A stretch of DNA of 64,000 bases from Mycobacterium gordonae (GTDB taxonomy: Bacteria; Actinomycetota; Actinomycetes; Mycobacteriales; Mycobacteriaceae). A program made the position numbers and the translations under genes. Location of the stretch: contig NZ_CP070973.1 of NCBI RefSeq assembly GCF_017086405.1, positions 5,054,739-5,118,738 on the forward strand. The letters are read 5' to 3'. The first letter of the stretch is position 1. Each line of letters begins with the position of its first letter. Positions 41,579-51,057 of the stretch are shown piece by piece. The notes beneath the pieces are model-generated. The model was given only the letters and a program-made list of their open reading frames with translations, had not been told where the DNA came from and ran no database searches.

Positions 41579-42235
41579 GTGAGCGCTGTGCGTGACGAAC
41601 TGGTGTGGATCGACTGCGAGATGACCGGGCTCGATCTGGGGTCGGACAAGTTGATCGAAATCGCCGCCCTGGTCACCGATGCGGACCTGAACGTTCTAGG
41701 TGACGGAATCGACGTGGTGATCCACGCCGACGACGCCGCATTGTCGGCGATGATCGACGTCGTCAAGGACATGCACTCCCGATCCGGGCTGACCAACGAG
41801 GTCAGGGCCTCCACCGTCGACCTGGCCACCGCGGAAGCCATGGTCCTGGACTACATCGGCGAACACGTCAAACAGCCCAAGACGGCGCCGCTGGCCGGTA
41901 ACTCGATCGCCACCGACCGATCCTTCATCGCTCGCGACATGCCGGCCCTGGACGCGTTTCTGCACTACCGGATGATCGATGTCAGCTCGATCAAGGAACT
42001 CTGCCGGCGCTGGTACCCGCGTATCTACTTCGGGCAACCCCCCAAGGGGCTGGCGCATCGCGCGCTTGCCGATATTCACGAGTCCATCCGCGAATTGCAG
42101 TACTACCGGCGAACCGCGTTCGTACCCCTGCCCGGGCCCGCTACCAGCGAAATCGCGGCGGTGGTGGCCGATCTTCAGGGTGACACGGACCCCGAAGAGG
42201 AAATCGATTCGGCCGACGAGCGCTCAAGCGGTTAG
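41579..42235 (+). CDS. orn: Oligoribonuclease
   Basis: A 218-residue DEDDh 3'-5' exonuclease. The first Asp/Glu pair is in VWIDCEMTGLDLG, with PLAGNSIATDRSFIARDMPALDAFLHYRMIDVSSIKEL in the middle and LAHRALADIHESIREL at the end. It degrades short RNA and pGpG-type dinucleotides left by other nucleases. It starts at GTG and corresponds to Rv2511. tRNA-His follows 27 bases downstream, as in M. tuberculosis. The acidic tail (DTDPEEEIDSADE) is dispensable in the family. Confidence 0.96.
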   Translation: MSAVRDELVWIDCEMTGLDLGSDKLIEIAALVTDADLNVLGDGIDVVIHADDAALSAMIDVVKDMHSRSGLTNEVRASTVDLATAEAMVLDYIGEHVKQPKTAPLAGNSIATDRSFIARDMPALDAFLHYRMIDVSSIKELCRRWYPRIYFGQPPKGLAHRALADIHESIRELQYYRRTAFVPLPGPATSEIAAVVADLQGDTDPEEEIDSADERSSG

Positions 42236-42262
42236 TATCGACGTCGCCGCGCATGCGGTCAT

Positions 42263-42339
42263 GGTGGGTGTAGTTCAGTTGGTAGAGCGTCAGGTTGTGA
42301 TCCTGAATGTCGCGGGTTCGAGTCCCGTCACTCACCCCA
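42263..42339 (+). tRNA. hisT: tRNA-His (GTG anticodon)
   Basis: The acceptor stem GTGGGTG pairs with CACTCAC (one G-U pair). An extra G at 42263 is the -1 guanine specific to tRNA-His and faces the discriminator C. The anticodon loop has GTG in TTGTGAT, the T-loop TTCGAGT is standard, and CCA is encoded at the 3' end. Confidence 0.97.
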
Positions 42340-42347
42340 AACAGAAT

Positions 42348-42372
42348 CCCCGGCCACTGGCCGGGGTTTTTT
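42348..42372 (+). terminator. Rho-independent terminator after tRNA-His
   Basis: CCCCGGCC-ACT-GGCCGGGG is a perfect 8-base-pair hairpin followed by TTTTTT, a textbook intrinsic terminator 9 bases after the tRNA 3' end. Confidence 0.93.
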
Positions 42373-42466
42373 GTGCCACCAGCCCGTCTCCCTGGCGTTC
42401 ACTCTGCGTCCAGGGCGGCGTTTCGCGTGATTCGCAACCCTCAGCGCCGAGTCAACGCCCCTGCCA

Positions 42467-43069
42467 TCACGCGAACCCGGCCAGCGTGATCCGTAGCGCC
42501 TCTTCCATCTGTACGTCGAAGGGCTCGCTTGGGACGACGTCGGCGGTCAACCAGCGGTTGATGACGAATTTGACCGTGGCCAGACTGGTATAGACCAGCA
42601 GCGAGGGGCGCATATCGGCCGACGGGTCGACGCGCATGCGCGACGCCACCAGCTCCACGAACCTGCGCTCATCGGATTCGCCCATCAGCGTCGACTTGCT
42701 CAACAGGTGGGGCGCGGTCACGATCGCGCGCTGCCAGGTGTGCAGACGGTCGGACTCGCTGGCATCCCGGGCGCGGGCGACGAACAGCTGGATGAGCACT
42801 TCGACGGCCGATTCGTCCGCGGGTCGGGTGCTGAACGAATCGAGCATCGCGCTGATCGCTTCGCGGACGGGCTCTACCAGCAGGCCTTCCTTCGTCGGCG
42901 CGTGCCGGAAGTAGGTGCTGATGGAGATCCCGGCGGCCGCCGCGATGTCCTCGGTGGTCACCGCGTCGAATCCGCGCTCGGCGAAGAGTTCGTGCGCGGT
43001 GTGCTGGATCTGCGAGAGCAACTCGGCCCGCCGCCGGTCCCGCAGCGACTCGGTGTTTGCTGAGGACAT
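42467..43069 (-). CDS. TetR-family regulator next to the mce operon
   Basis: A 200-residue protein from MSSANTESLRDRRRAELL. The helix-turn-helix is TTEDIAAAAGISISTYFRHAPTKEGLLVEP, with an all-helical ligand domain behind. It diverges from yrbEA, with a 303-base gap, and is the probable regulator of the mce operon. mce operons are often controlled by adjacent TetR, GntR or FadR-type proteins. Confidence 0.88.
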   Translation of the reverse strand: MSSANTESLRDRRRAELLSQIQHTAHELFAERGFDAVTTEDIAAAAGISISTYFRHAPTKEGLLVEPVREAISAMLDSFSTRPADESAVEVLIQLFVARARDASESDRLHTWQRAIVTAPHLLSKSTLMGESDERRFVELVASRMRVDPSADMRPSLLVYTSLATVKFVINRWLTADVVPSEPFDVQMEEALRITLAGFA

Positions 43070-43372
43070 GCCATCACCTTTGTGAGCCTGACATTCCAAC
43101 ACGGCTGAGCAATCCGGAAAAGATCGCCGATGAGTGACTCTACACTATTGAAAGTCCCTATCAAGTAAGCTAGCGTGAAACCGCAAAGCCGGATTGAGCT
43201 GCAGAGATATGGGGGCACAGGCACCTGCAGGGCAGGGACACCTCGATAGCACCTAACCCCTTCCGCTCGGCGCTCAGGGAGCAAATGGTGGGGAGTGCGC
43301 CGATGACGACGGTTCCGGGTTCGCTATGACGACTGCTTCGAGTTTGCTACAGAACCTTTTGGGCGTGCAGGG
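43070..43372. other. Divergent promoter region of the TetR gene and the mce operon
   Basis: No gene is seen. The part around 43140-43185 is AT-richer (TACACTATTG, then TATCAAGTAAGC) and may hold the promoters and a TetR operator. I found only a short TTGA...TCAA inverted repeat and do not assign a site. Confidence 0.4.
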
Positions 43373-44230
43373 ATGACCATCGAATCCGACCCCGAATTGC
43401 GGGATGACGGCGTCGCCGCCATAGCGCATTGGGGCGTCGGCTACGTCGACCGTCATCCGCTGGCCTCGCTGCGGACCGTCGGCGAACAGTTCGTCCTCGG
43501 CATCCGCACCGTCCAGTACTTCTTCATCGACCTGTTCACCGGGCGATTCCAGTGGCAGGAGTTCGTGCGTCAGGGCGCGTTCATGGCCGGTACCGCCGTA
43601 CTGCCGACCATCCTGGTGTCCCTGCCGATCAGCGTCACGCTGTCGATCCAGTTCGCCTTGCTGGCCGGCCAGGTCGGCGCCACCTCGCTGGCCGGGGCGG
43701 CCAGTGGACTGGCGGTGATCCGGCAGGGCGCCTCTCTGGTGGCCGCGGTGCTGATGGCGGCGGCCGTCGGCTCCGCCATCACCGCCGACCTTGGTTCCCG
43801 GACCATGCGCGAAGAGACCGACGCCATGGAGGTGATGGGCGTGTCGGTCATCCGCCGCTTGGTTGTCCCGCGTTTCGCCGCCGCGATCATGATCGGCGTC
43901 GCGCTGACCGGCGTGGTCTGCTTCGTCGGGTTCTTCGCCAGCTACATGTTCAACGTCTACTTCCAGAACGGCGCCCCGGGCAGTTTCGTGTCCACGTTCG
44001 CCTCGTTCGCGACCACGGGCGACATGATCCTGGCGCTGTTGAAGGCAATCATCTTCGGCGCCATCGTCGCGATCGTGTCGGCACAGAAAGGGCTTTCCAC
44101 CAAAGGCGGGCCGACGGGTGTGGCCAATTCAGTAAATGCGGCTGTGGTGGAATCGATTCTGCTGTTGATGATCGTCAACGTCGCGATCAGCCAGCTCTAC
44201 ATCATGCTGTCGCCCCGGACGGGGCTGTGA
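43373..44230 (+). CDS. yrbEA: YrbE/MlaE-type permease subunit A of the mce operon
   Basis: A 285-residue integral membrane protein with about 5-6 helices (for example GAFMAGTAVLPTILVSLPISVTLSIQFALLAGQVG). It has the conserved EExDAMEVMG loop (REETDAMEVMGVSVIRRLVVPR) that contacts the MceG/MlaF ATPase. With YrbEB it forms the permease of an Mce lipid importer. It is first in the operon. Confidence 0.95.
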   Translation: MTIESDPELRDDGVAAIAHWGVGYVDRHPLASLRTVGEQFVLGIRTVQYFFIDLFTGRFQWQEFVRQGAFMAGTAVLPTILVSLPISVTLSIQFALLAGQVGATSLAGAASGLAVIRQGASLVAAVLMAAAVGSAITADLGSRTMREETDAMEVMGVSVIRRLVVPRFAAAIMIGVALTGVVCFVGFFASYMFNVYFQNGAPGSFVSTFASFATTGDMILALLKAIIFGAIVAIVSAQKGLSTKGGPTGVANSVNAAVVESILLLMIVNVAISQLYIMLSPRTGL

Positions 44231-45094
44231 GTGACCGCCTCCTCCTACCTGCCACTGGCGCCCGTCACCGGGCGCCTGATCCGTTGGTACCGCAGGGGAA
44301 CCAAGCCGATCAGCCGGCTGGGCCACATGCTGGTCTTCTTCGTGCGCGCGCTGACGGCGATTCCGCTCACCCTGCGGCAGTACAACGGCGAGTTCCTACG
44401 TTTGCTGTCCAACATCACCTGGGGCAACGGCTCGATCGTGGTCGGCGGCGGAACCGCCGGTGTGGCAGTGGTTCTCGGCATGACGGTCGGAGCGCTGGTC
44501 GGCATCGAGGGCTACAACTTTCTGGACCTGTTGGGTCTGGGTCCGGCGACCGGGTTCGTGTCGTCGCTGGTCAACACCCGCGAGCTGGCTCCGCTGATGG
44601 CCGCCATGGCCTTTGCGATGCAGGGCGGCTGCCGGTTCACCGCCCAGTTGGGCTCGATGCGCATCGCCGAGGAAATCGACGCGATGGAATCCATTGCGAT
44701 CCGGCCGATCCCGTACCTGGTAACCACCCGGCTCATCGCCTCGGTGATGGCGATGATTCCGCTCTACGCCGCATGCCTGGCCATCGGCTACCTGAGTACG
44801 CAGGTCGTGGTCCAGATCAGCAGCGGCGGCTCTGCCGGCTCCTACCTGCACTACTTCTCGTTGATGCTGGCCGGCAAGGACATTCTCTATTCACTGGTCA
44901 AGGCCGTCATCTTCGTCTGGATCGCATCGACCATTCAGTGCTACTACGGCTTCTACGCCAGCGGCGGCCCCGAGGGCGTGGGCGTTGCCGCGGGACACGG
45001 CATGCGGGCCAGCATCACCGTCATGATCATGGTCAACATGCTGCTCACCATGGCCCTGTGGGGCGTCGACGCCGGCGCAAGGTTCGGTGGCTGA
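44231..45094 (+). CDS. yrbEB: YrbE/MlaE-type permease subunit B of the mce operon
   Basis: A 287-residue membrane protein starting at GTG immediately after the yrbEA stop. The coupling loop is RIAEEIDAMESIAIRPIPYLVTTRLIA. Helices include GTAGVAVVLGMTVGALVGIEGYNFL and ASITVMIMVNMLLTMALWGV. It partners YrbEA. The ATPase MceG is normally encoded elsewhere in mycobacterial genomes and is not in this window. Confidence 0.95.
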   Translation: MTASSYLPLAPVTGRLIRWYRRGTKPISRLGHMLVFFVRALTAIPLTLRQYNGEFLRLLSNITWGNGSIVVGGGTAGVAVVLGMTVGALVGIEGYNFLDLLGLGPATGFVSSLVNTRELAPLMAAMAFAMQGGCRFTAQLGSMRIAEEIDAMESIAIRPIPYLVTTRLIASVMAMIPLYAACLAIGYLSTQVVVQISSGGSAGSYLHYFSLMLAGKDILYSLVKAVIFVWIASTIQCYYGFYASGGPEGVGVAAGHGMRASITVMIMVNMLLTMALWGVDAGARFGG

Positions 45095-46646
45095 GGTGAC
45101 CGGCAATTCCTTCGACGTCGACGGGCGCGGCCCTTCGGATCGGCAGCTGCTCGGCTGTGGTGTGGCCGTCATTGTCGTCGCGGCGGTACTGACGGTGGGC
45201 TTGCTGTACAAATCGACGGGCCGGCTCAACGACTATGTGCGGGTGACCGCCGATCTGATCAACGTCGGCGACGGCCTGCCGCAGAAATCGGACGTGAAGT
45301 ATCACGGCGTCCTGGTCGGTATGGTCAGCAGCGTCGTCCCGGCGGCACACGGCAAACCAAACTTCGTTCACATCGACCTGAAACCCGAGTACGCCCAGTC
45401 CATTCCAGCGGCGGTGACCGCGCGGGTGGTGCCCAGCAATGTGTTCGCGGTGTCATCGGTGCAACTGGTCGGGAACGGTCCCGGAGCTGTCATCCGGCCG
45501 GGTGCGCATATCCCGGAAGACAAGAACCTGCCGACCGTGCTGTTCCAAACCACAGTCAGCAAGCTCCGCGACGTGCTGGCCGCCACGGGTCGCGGTCGCG
45601 AAGACCGGTCGGTGGGTATCCTGGCGGCGCTGGCGGCCGCCACCAACCATCGCCGGACCGCACTGCTGAACAGCGGTGCGCAACTCAATCGGCTTATCGA
45701 CCAACTCAATTCGATCGTCAGTACCGATACGGGCCCGTCGACGGTGTCGGCGCTGCTGGAGGCCACCCGCGGGTTGCAGTCCACCGCACCCGACCTGATC
45801 GACGCCCTGCACGAAGCCGTGCAGCCGATGCAGACCTTCGCCGAGACTCGCGGACAGCTGACGTCGTTGCTCTCCGCCGCCCAGAACACCGTCGGCACCA
45901 CCCATCAAGCGTTCGACAACCACATGGACCAGCTCATCAGGATCTCGACAGAGATGACGCCCGTGCTCGGCGTGCTAGCGATGCGGTCCGACAATTTCGT
46001 CCCCGCGGTCGCCAAACTGGACAACCTGGCTCGCAAATTCATGGAGGAAGTCTGGATACCCGAACTCGGCGTCGGGAACATGCGGACCAGGATTTCTTTC
46101 ACCCAGACCTTCGCCTACACGCGGGCGGACTGTCCGCATTACGGCGAGCTGAAGGGCCCCAGCTGCTACACCGCGCCGCTGGTTCCGAACAAGCCCGACT
46201 TGCCGGACGTGCTGCTGCCGCAGAACTACCAGCCGCCCAAGGATCTGGCCCCGCCGCCGGGCACGGTCATCGGCCCCGACGGCAACCTGGTGGCGGTCGG
46301 CCCACCACTGGTCAATCCACCGCCCAACCTCACCGACCCCAATCCCCCACTGCCGCCGTTTATTTCGCCGTCACCACCGATCCGTACCGGCGCCAACCCG
46401 GATGACCCGGACCCATATCCCCCGGCGCACGGCCCGGTACCGCCCCCGCCGTTGCTCGGTCCGCCGGCAGCGGGATCGTTGCCGTCCTCCTACGGCGGCA
46501 CGGTCGGTCCGGTCGGCAGCGACTATGAACGGACAATGCTAAGCGTGATCACCGGCCGCCCCGCCACTGCGGCCACCGAGATCCTGCTGGGCCCGGTGGC
46601 GCGCGGCACCACCGTATCCGTAGCACGGGACGGGGGGGCCAAGTGA
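45087..46646 (+). CDS. mceA: Mce-family protein A
   Basis: A 519-residue protein. One N-terminal membrane helix (LLGCGVAVIVVAAVLTVGLLY) is followed by an MlaD/MCE domain (RVTADLINVGDGLPQKSDVKYHGVLVGMV), a helical Mce/Tlp region, and a long Pro-rich C-terminus (~120 residues). The GTG start overlaps the yrbEB stop by 8 bases; a GTG nine bases on is possible. Mce A-F proteins form a hexameric tube carrying lipids across the periplasm. Confidence 0.94.
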   Translation: MAEVTGNSFDVDGRGPSDRQLLGCGVAVIVVAAVLTVGLLYKSTGRLNDYVRVTADLINVGDGLPQKSDVKYHGVLVGMVSSVVPAAHGKPNFVHIDLKPEYAQSIPAAVTARVVPSNVFAVSSVQLVGNGPGAVIRPGAHIPEDKNLPTVLFQTTVSKLRDVLAATGRGREDRSVGILAALAAATNHRRTALLNSGAQLNRLIDQLNSIVSTDTGPSTVSALLEATRGLQSTAPDLIDALHEAVQPMQTFAETRGQLTSLLSAAQNTVGTTHQAFDNHMDQLIRISTEMTPVLGVLAMRSDNFVPAVAKLDNLARKFMEEVWIPELGVGNMRTRISFTQTFAYTRADCPHYGELKGPSCYTAPLVPNKPDLPDVLLPQNYQPPKDLAPPPGTVIGPDGNLVAVGPPLVNPPPNLTDPNPPLPPFISPSPPIRTGANPDDPDPYPPAHGPVPPPPLLGPPAAGSLPSSYGGTVGPVGSDYERTMLSVITGRPATAATEILLGPVARGTTVSVARDGGAK

Positions 46647-47707
46647 AATTTCGGGGCCCGCTGATCGGCCTGACCCTGTTCATGGTCATCGCGCTGACGC
46701 TGACCTGGCTGGTGTACGTGAGCCTGCGGCGCGATGTGGCCGGTAGCACGGCGTCCTACTCGGCAATGTTCACCGACGTGTACGGACTGCGCGAGGGCGA
46801 CGACGTCCGGATGGCCGGGGTGCGTGTCGGCCGGGTCGAAAAGGTGGAACTGGACGGGAAACTCGCGAAGGTGTCGTTCGTGGTGCAAACCGAACAGCAC
46901 CTCTTCGGCAACACCGTCGCCTCGGTGACCTACCAGAACATCGTCGGTCAGCGTTACCTCGGACTGTCACTCGGCAAAGACGGCAGCCGAACTCAGCTCC
47001 CGCCGGGCTCGACCATCCCCCTGGACCGCACCGAACCGTCGTTCGACGTCACGGCGCTGCTCAACGGCTACGAACCGCTGTTCAGCCTGCTGAATCCGCA
47101 CGATGCCGACAACCTCACCAAGGGCGTCATCGAGTCACTACAGGGCGATACCTCATCGCTGGCCACGCTGATCAGCCAAACATCTACGCTCACTGAGACT
47201 TTCGCGGGCAAGGATCAGGCGCTCGGTGACGTGATCACCAATCTCAACAAGGTGGTCGTCAGCCTCGCCGCGCAGAACGCGAATCTCGACGGGGTGATCA
47301 CCCAGACCCGCGACGTGGTTGCCGCCCTCGACCGACGCCGTCCGGAGTTGGTGTCCTCCATGGGTTCCCTGTCACGACTGGTGAGCAATCTGTCGGTGGC
47401 CGCCGAGCAGGACTACCCGGCGTTGCGCGAATTCATCGATCGCCGACCGGGTGTGGCCCGGCACCTGATGGATGTGGAGCCGCAGGTGGCATTCTTCGGA
47501 GACAACATCCCCCTGTTGCTGAAGGGGCTCGTCCGGGTGGGCAATCAGGGCGCCTACGGCAACGCCTACCTGTGCGATTTGAACATGTTCGCATTCTTCC
47601 CGGGCCTCAACGATGTGGTGCCGATCATCGTCAACGCCGCAACGCCCGGCAACAAGGCGTGGCACACGCCCCGCTGCCGGAACACCAACGGGGGCGCAGG
47701 TGGCTGA
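46643..47707 (+). CDS. mceB: Mce-family protein B
   Basis: A 354-residue protein with an N-terminal helix (LIGLTLFMVIALTLTWLVYVSL), an MCE domain (FTDVYGLREGDDVRMAGVRVGRVEKVEL) and a helical C-terminal region ending with a Cys-containing segment (YLCDLNMFAFFPGLNDVVP). It overlaps mceA by 4 bases and mceC by 8, as usual in mce operons. Confidence 0.95.
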   Translation: MKFRGPLIGLTLFMVIALTLTWLVYVSLRRDVAGSTASYSAMFTDVYGLREGDDVRMAGVRVGRVEKVELDGKLAKVSFVVQTEQHLFGNTVASVTYQNIVGQRYLGLSLGKDGSRTQLPPGSTIPLDRTEPSFDVTALLNGYEPLFSLLNPHDADNLTKGVIESLQGDTSSLATLISQTSTLTETFAGKDQALGDVITNLNKVVVSLAAQNANLDGVITQTRDVVAALDRRRPELVSSMGSLSRLVSNLSVAAEQDYPALREFIDRRPGVARHLMDVEPQVAFFGDNIPLLLKGLVRVGNQGAYGNAYLCDLNMFAFFPGLNDVVPIIVNAATPGNKAWHTPRCRNTNGGAGG

Positions 47708-48755
47708 TTCGGTTGTCAGACAGCGCCTTTCGCGACTCAGGAAGCGGCCGCTGGAAAACTACAACCCGCTGTGGCTGGGTTTGTCGGCCGTTGCCGTGGT
47801 CGCGGTGCTGATCGGCGCCATGTTGGTCGTGCACGCGCTGGGAGCCGGGTACAAGCACTACACGGCCGAGTTCCTGCAGGGCGCCTCGCTGCGGCCGGGC
47901 AACCCGGTCACGGCGGCGGGCATACCGGTCGGCGAGGTCACCAGCATGAAACTCGACGGCGACCACGTCGAAGCGGGCCTGAAGATCCGCGACAACGTGA
48001 CGCTGGGCGCAGACTCGAAGGCCTCGATCAAAGTCACCACCATCCTGGGATCCCGCTATCTCGCCCTGGAACCGGCCGGTGCCGGCTCCCTCCCCCACGG
48101 CACCTTCGACCTGGCGCACACCGAGGTCCCCTACGACCTCCAGGCGGCATTACAGGACGCCACAACGACTTTCGACCAGGTCGACTCCGACCGGTTCGCG
48201 CAGTCGCTGGCCGTACTGGGCAAGCAACTCGAGGGCCTGCCCGCCGTGGTACCCCAGGCGATGAAGAACATCGACTCGCTGTCGCAGATCATCGCCGCGC
48301 GCCGCGACCAACTCGGCCAACTGCTCAAGAGCACCGAACAGGTCACCAACACCCTGCGCCGCCAGCAGTCCAGCATCGGCAATGTGGTCAACCAGGCTCA
48401 GGATCTGCTGGGCCAGTTTGTGGCCCGACGCGCCGTGTTCCACGCAATGATGAAGTCCCTGACCAACCTGGTCGACACCATGCACCAAATCGTGGTCAAC
48501 GACCGGTCGGGGGTCGAGGGGCTGCTCAAAGACATGCGGGAGTTCACCGACATGATGGCCCAGCACGACGACCTGCTGCGCGATCTGCTGCAGATCACCC
48601 CGATCTTCGTGCGCGAGGCGGCAAACCTGACCGGAGACGCCAACGCGGTGAGTTTCAACGCCCCCAGCGCACTGCTGATCGATTCGTGGATGTGCGCGAT
48701 CAGTGGCCGCGCCCAGCAATTCGGGATGATTCCGTACTACAAGGACTGCAAATGA
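47700..48755 (+). CDS. mceC: Mce-family protein C
   Basis: A 351-residue protein from the GTG giving VADSVVRQRLSRLRKRPLENYNP; earlier in-frame starts lie inside mceB and are not used. A membrane helix (LSAVAVVAVLIGAMLVVHALG), an MCE domain (EFLQGASLRPGNPVTAAGIPVGEVTSMKL) and a helical region follow. It ends QQFGMIPYYKDCK. Confidence 0.94.
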   Translation: MADSVVRQRLSRLRKRPLENYNPLWLGLSAVAVVAVLIGAMLVVHALGAGYKHYTAEFLQGASLRPGNPVTAAGIPVGEVTSMKLDGDHVEAGLKIRDNVTLGADSKASIKVTTILGSRYLALEPAGAGSLPHGTFDLAHTEVPYDLQAALQDATTTFDQVDSDRFAQSLAVLGKQLEGLPAVVPQAMKNIDSLSQIIAARRDQLGQLLKSTEQVTNTLRRQQSSIGNVVNQAQDLLGQFVARRAVFHAMMKSLTNLVDTMHQIVVNDRSGVEGLLKDMREFTDMMAQHDDLLRDLLQITPIFVREAANLTGDANAVSFNAPSALLIDSWMCAISGRAQQFGMIPYYKDCK

Positions 48756-49858
48756 GCGGCCGCGTCATCACCGTCGTGGCCGTCGTGGCGGCGTTGGCCA
48801 CCGTCGTCGGCGGCTTCTGGTGGTACCTGGCCGGCAAGAAGGAACCGATCACGGTGACCGCCCAGTTCGACAGCGCCTCAGGTCTGTACGAGGGCAACGT
48901 GGTGGCCGTGTTGGGCATGCCGGTCGGCAAGGTCATCAAGATCACGCCGAAAGGCGGCTACGTCGAGGTGCAGTTCACCGTCGACCGTGACGTCAAAGTC
49001 CCGGCGAACGCGCAAGCCGTCACCGTGTCCACGTCGATCCTCACCGATCGGCAGATCGAACTGACCCCGCCTTACCGCGGCGGCGCGGTGCTGGAGAACC
49101 ACGACACCATCGGACTGACGCGCACCCGGACACCGGTCGAATTCAGCCGCGTGCTGGCCGTTTTGGACAAGGTCACCAAGTCGCTCGAGGGAGACGGCCA
49201 CGGCGGGGGTCCGCTGGCCGACGTGCTCAACGGCGGCAGCGAAGTGCTGAGCGGCAACGGCGGAAGGATCAAAGGCGCGATGGATGAACTGTCGCGGGCG
49301 TTGCGGCTGAGCAGCGACGGGGGTGCGCAGACCCGCGGACAGATCACCGCCATCGTCAAGAACATCAGTTCGCTGTTCGAGGCCGCCGCCAACAACGACG
49401 GCAAGCTGCGGGACTTCTCCGCCACCATCCACCAGGTCAGCCAGATCCTGGCCGATGAGGACTTGGGTACGGGCAGCACCGGCAGGAAACTCGACCAACT
49501 CGTCCAGCGGGCAGGCGACCTGCTCGACGCCAACCGCGACACCATCAGGCAGGCCGCGCGCAACGGCGACAAGCTGGCGACGACGCTGGTGGATCGGCGG
49601 CGGGAACTCGCTGAAACGTTGGACGTCGCACCGCTGTTGGCCGACAACGCCTACAACATGGTCGACCGGGAAAACGGTGCGGTGCGTGCCCACTTCCTCA
49701 CCGACCGGATGATCTTCGACAGCCAGCTGACCAAAGAAGTCTGCAACCTGATGGGCCTGCGGCAACTCGGCTGCAGCACCGGGACGGTGCAGGACTTCGG
49801 GCCCGACTTCGGGTTGACCTACGTGCTGGACGGCTTAGCGGCGATGGGCCAGAAATGA
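48752..49858 (+). CDS. mceD: Mce-family protein D
   Basis: A 368-residue protein from ATG 48752 (4-base overlap with mceC), beginning MSGRVITVVAVVAALATVVGGFWWYLAG. The MCE domain is VTAQFDSASGLYEGNVVAVLGMPVGKVIKITPKG. The helical region includes DLNG-like DVLNGGSEVLSGNGGRIKGAMDELSRAL. A longer in-frame reading that runs back through mceC is a shadow. Confidence 0.94.
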   Translation: MSGRVITVVAVVAALATVVGGFWWYLAGKKEPITVTAQFDSASGLYEGNVVAVLGMPVGKVIKITPKGGYVEVQFTVDRDVKVPANAQAVTVSTSILTDRQIELTPPYRGGAVLENHDTIGLTRTRTPVEFSRVLAVLDKVTKSLEGDGHGGGPLADVLNGGSEVLSGNGGRIKGAMDELSRALRLSSDGGAQTRGQITAIVKNISSLFEAAANNDGKLRDFSATIHQVSQILADEDLGTGSTGRKLDQLVQRAGDLLDANRDTIRQAARNGDKLATTLVDRRRELAETLDVAPLLADNAYNMVDRENGAVRAHFLTDRMIFDSQLTKEVCNLMGLRQLGCSTGTVQDFGPDFGLTYVLDGLAAMGQK

Positions 49859-51057
49859 CGAGCACCGCGACACGAACCGCCGCCGCGATCGCTGCGGCCG
49901 TGCTCCTCACCTCGGGTTGCGCCACCAACGGCCTTGCCAGCCTTCCCCTTCCGGCACCCGGCCTGGGCTCGGGCGGATACGAACTCACGGCGGTCTTCGC
50001 CAACGCACTCAACCTGCCGATGAATGCCAAGGTGAAGCTCGCCGGCGCGGACGTCGGGCAGGTCGAGTCGATGATGGCCCGCGACTACACCGCGGTCACC
50101 ACGCTGCGCATCCGCGACGGCGTGCTGCTGCCCAGGGGCAGCACCGCCGAATTGCGCACCGCCACACCGCTCGGCGACGTCTTCGTCTCGCTGCGCCCGC
50201 CCGCACAGACCACCCCGGAGACGCCGATGCTGACCAACGGCGACACCATCGGACTGGACTCGACCGCCGCGGCGGCAACCGTCGAATCGGTGTTGAGCTC
50301 GGCCGCGATCCTGGTGAACGGCGGTGCGGTGCGCAATTTCACCAATATCATCAACGGTTTCGGCAGGGCCTCCGGCGACCAGGGCCATGCTTTCGGCGAC
50401 CTGGTGCGCAAGTCCAACCAGCTGCTGGGCACCATGGACGCCCGGTCTGGACAGATCTCTGACGCGCTGACCGAATTGTCGCGTCTCAGCTCAGAACTCG
50501 ACGCCAAGAACCAGGCTCTCACCGACGTGATGGCCGCGGCCGACCCCGCCGTGAGTGCCTTATCCGCCAACACCTCGGAGTTGTCCAACCTGGTGGTGCA
50601 GGTCGGTGACACCAGCCGGCTGCTGGCCCGCTTTCCTTCCCTGAGCGGCACCGACACCAGCGGCCGCAGCGTGGTCCGTGACCTGAACACCATCGCCGGT
50701 GCCGCCAACGACGTCGCGGTAAGCCCCGACACCAGCTGGCTGCCGTTGAACCGGATGATCCCCGCCCTGGTGAAATCCACTGCCGGTAACGCAATTTCGG
50801 TGCATGTCACGGTGGATCAGCTCATCCTGGGATCGATTCCCGACATCGGCTTCCCAGGGGATAGGGGCCTGCACGGGCCGACCAGGTTCACTTGGAACGA
50901 GTTCATCGGATCCCTGAAGTACACCCTGTGGCGACTGCAGGAGCGCGTCGTCGGACGGGGTCCCAACTCACCGCAGGTGCCGGTGATGCCTGACCCCAAC
51001 GTGCCCGGCGGCCTCATCGTGGCGCCCGGAACTACGTTGCCAGGACCACCGCCGTGA
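49855..51057 (+). CDS. mceE: Mce-family protein E, lipoprotein
   Basis: A 400-residue protein with a lipoprotein signal: a hydrophobic stretch AAAIAAAVLL, then TSGC with the lipid-bearing cysteine at about residue 22. MceE subunits are typically lipoproteins (LprK/LprN type). The MCE domain is VFANALNLPMNAKVKLAGADVGQVESM. It overlaps its neighbours by 4 bases on each side. Confidence 0.95.
   Translation: MTSTATRTAAAIAAAVLLTSGCATNGLASLPLPAPGLGSGGYELTAVFANALNLPMNAKVKLAGADVGQVESMMARDYTAVTTLRIRDGVLLPRGSTAELRTATPLGDVFVSLRPPAQTTPETPMLTNGDTIGLDSTAAAATVESVLSSAAILVNGGAVRNFTNIINGFGRASGDQGHAFGDLVRKSNQLLGTMDARSGQISDALTELSRLSSELDAKNQALTDVMAAADPAVSALSANTSELSNLVVQVGDTSRLLARFPSLSGTDTSGRSVVRDLNTIAGAANDVAVSPDTSWLPLNRMIPALVKSTAGNAISVHVTVDQLILGSIPDIGFPGDRGLHGPTRFTWNEFIGSLKYTLWRLQERVVGRGPNSPQVPVMPDPNVPGGLIVAPGTTLPGPPP

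Noticed and set aside
43138..43185. Short TTGA...TCAA inverted repeat as the TetR operator for the mce operon.
   Set aside because: Arms are only four bases, no second copy was found, and the spacing is not distinctive.
43429..45099. A 556-codon alternative plus-strand frame across yrbEA and yrbEB.
   Set aside because: It is Arg-rich with no membrane segments, while the true frames show MlaE-type permeases with the EExDAME loop.
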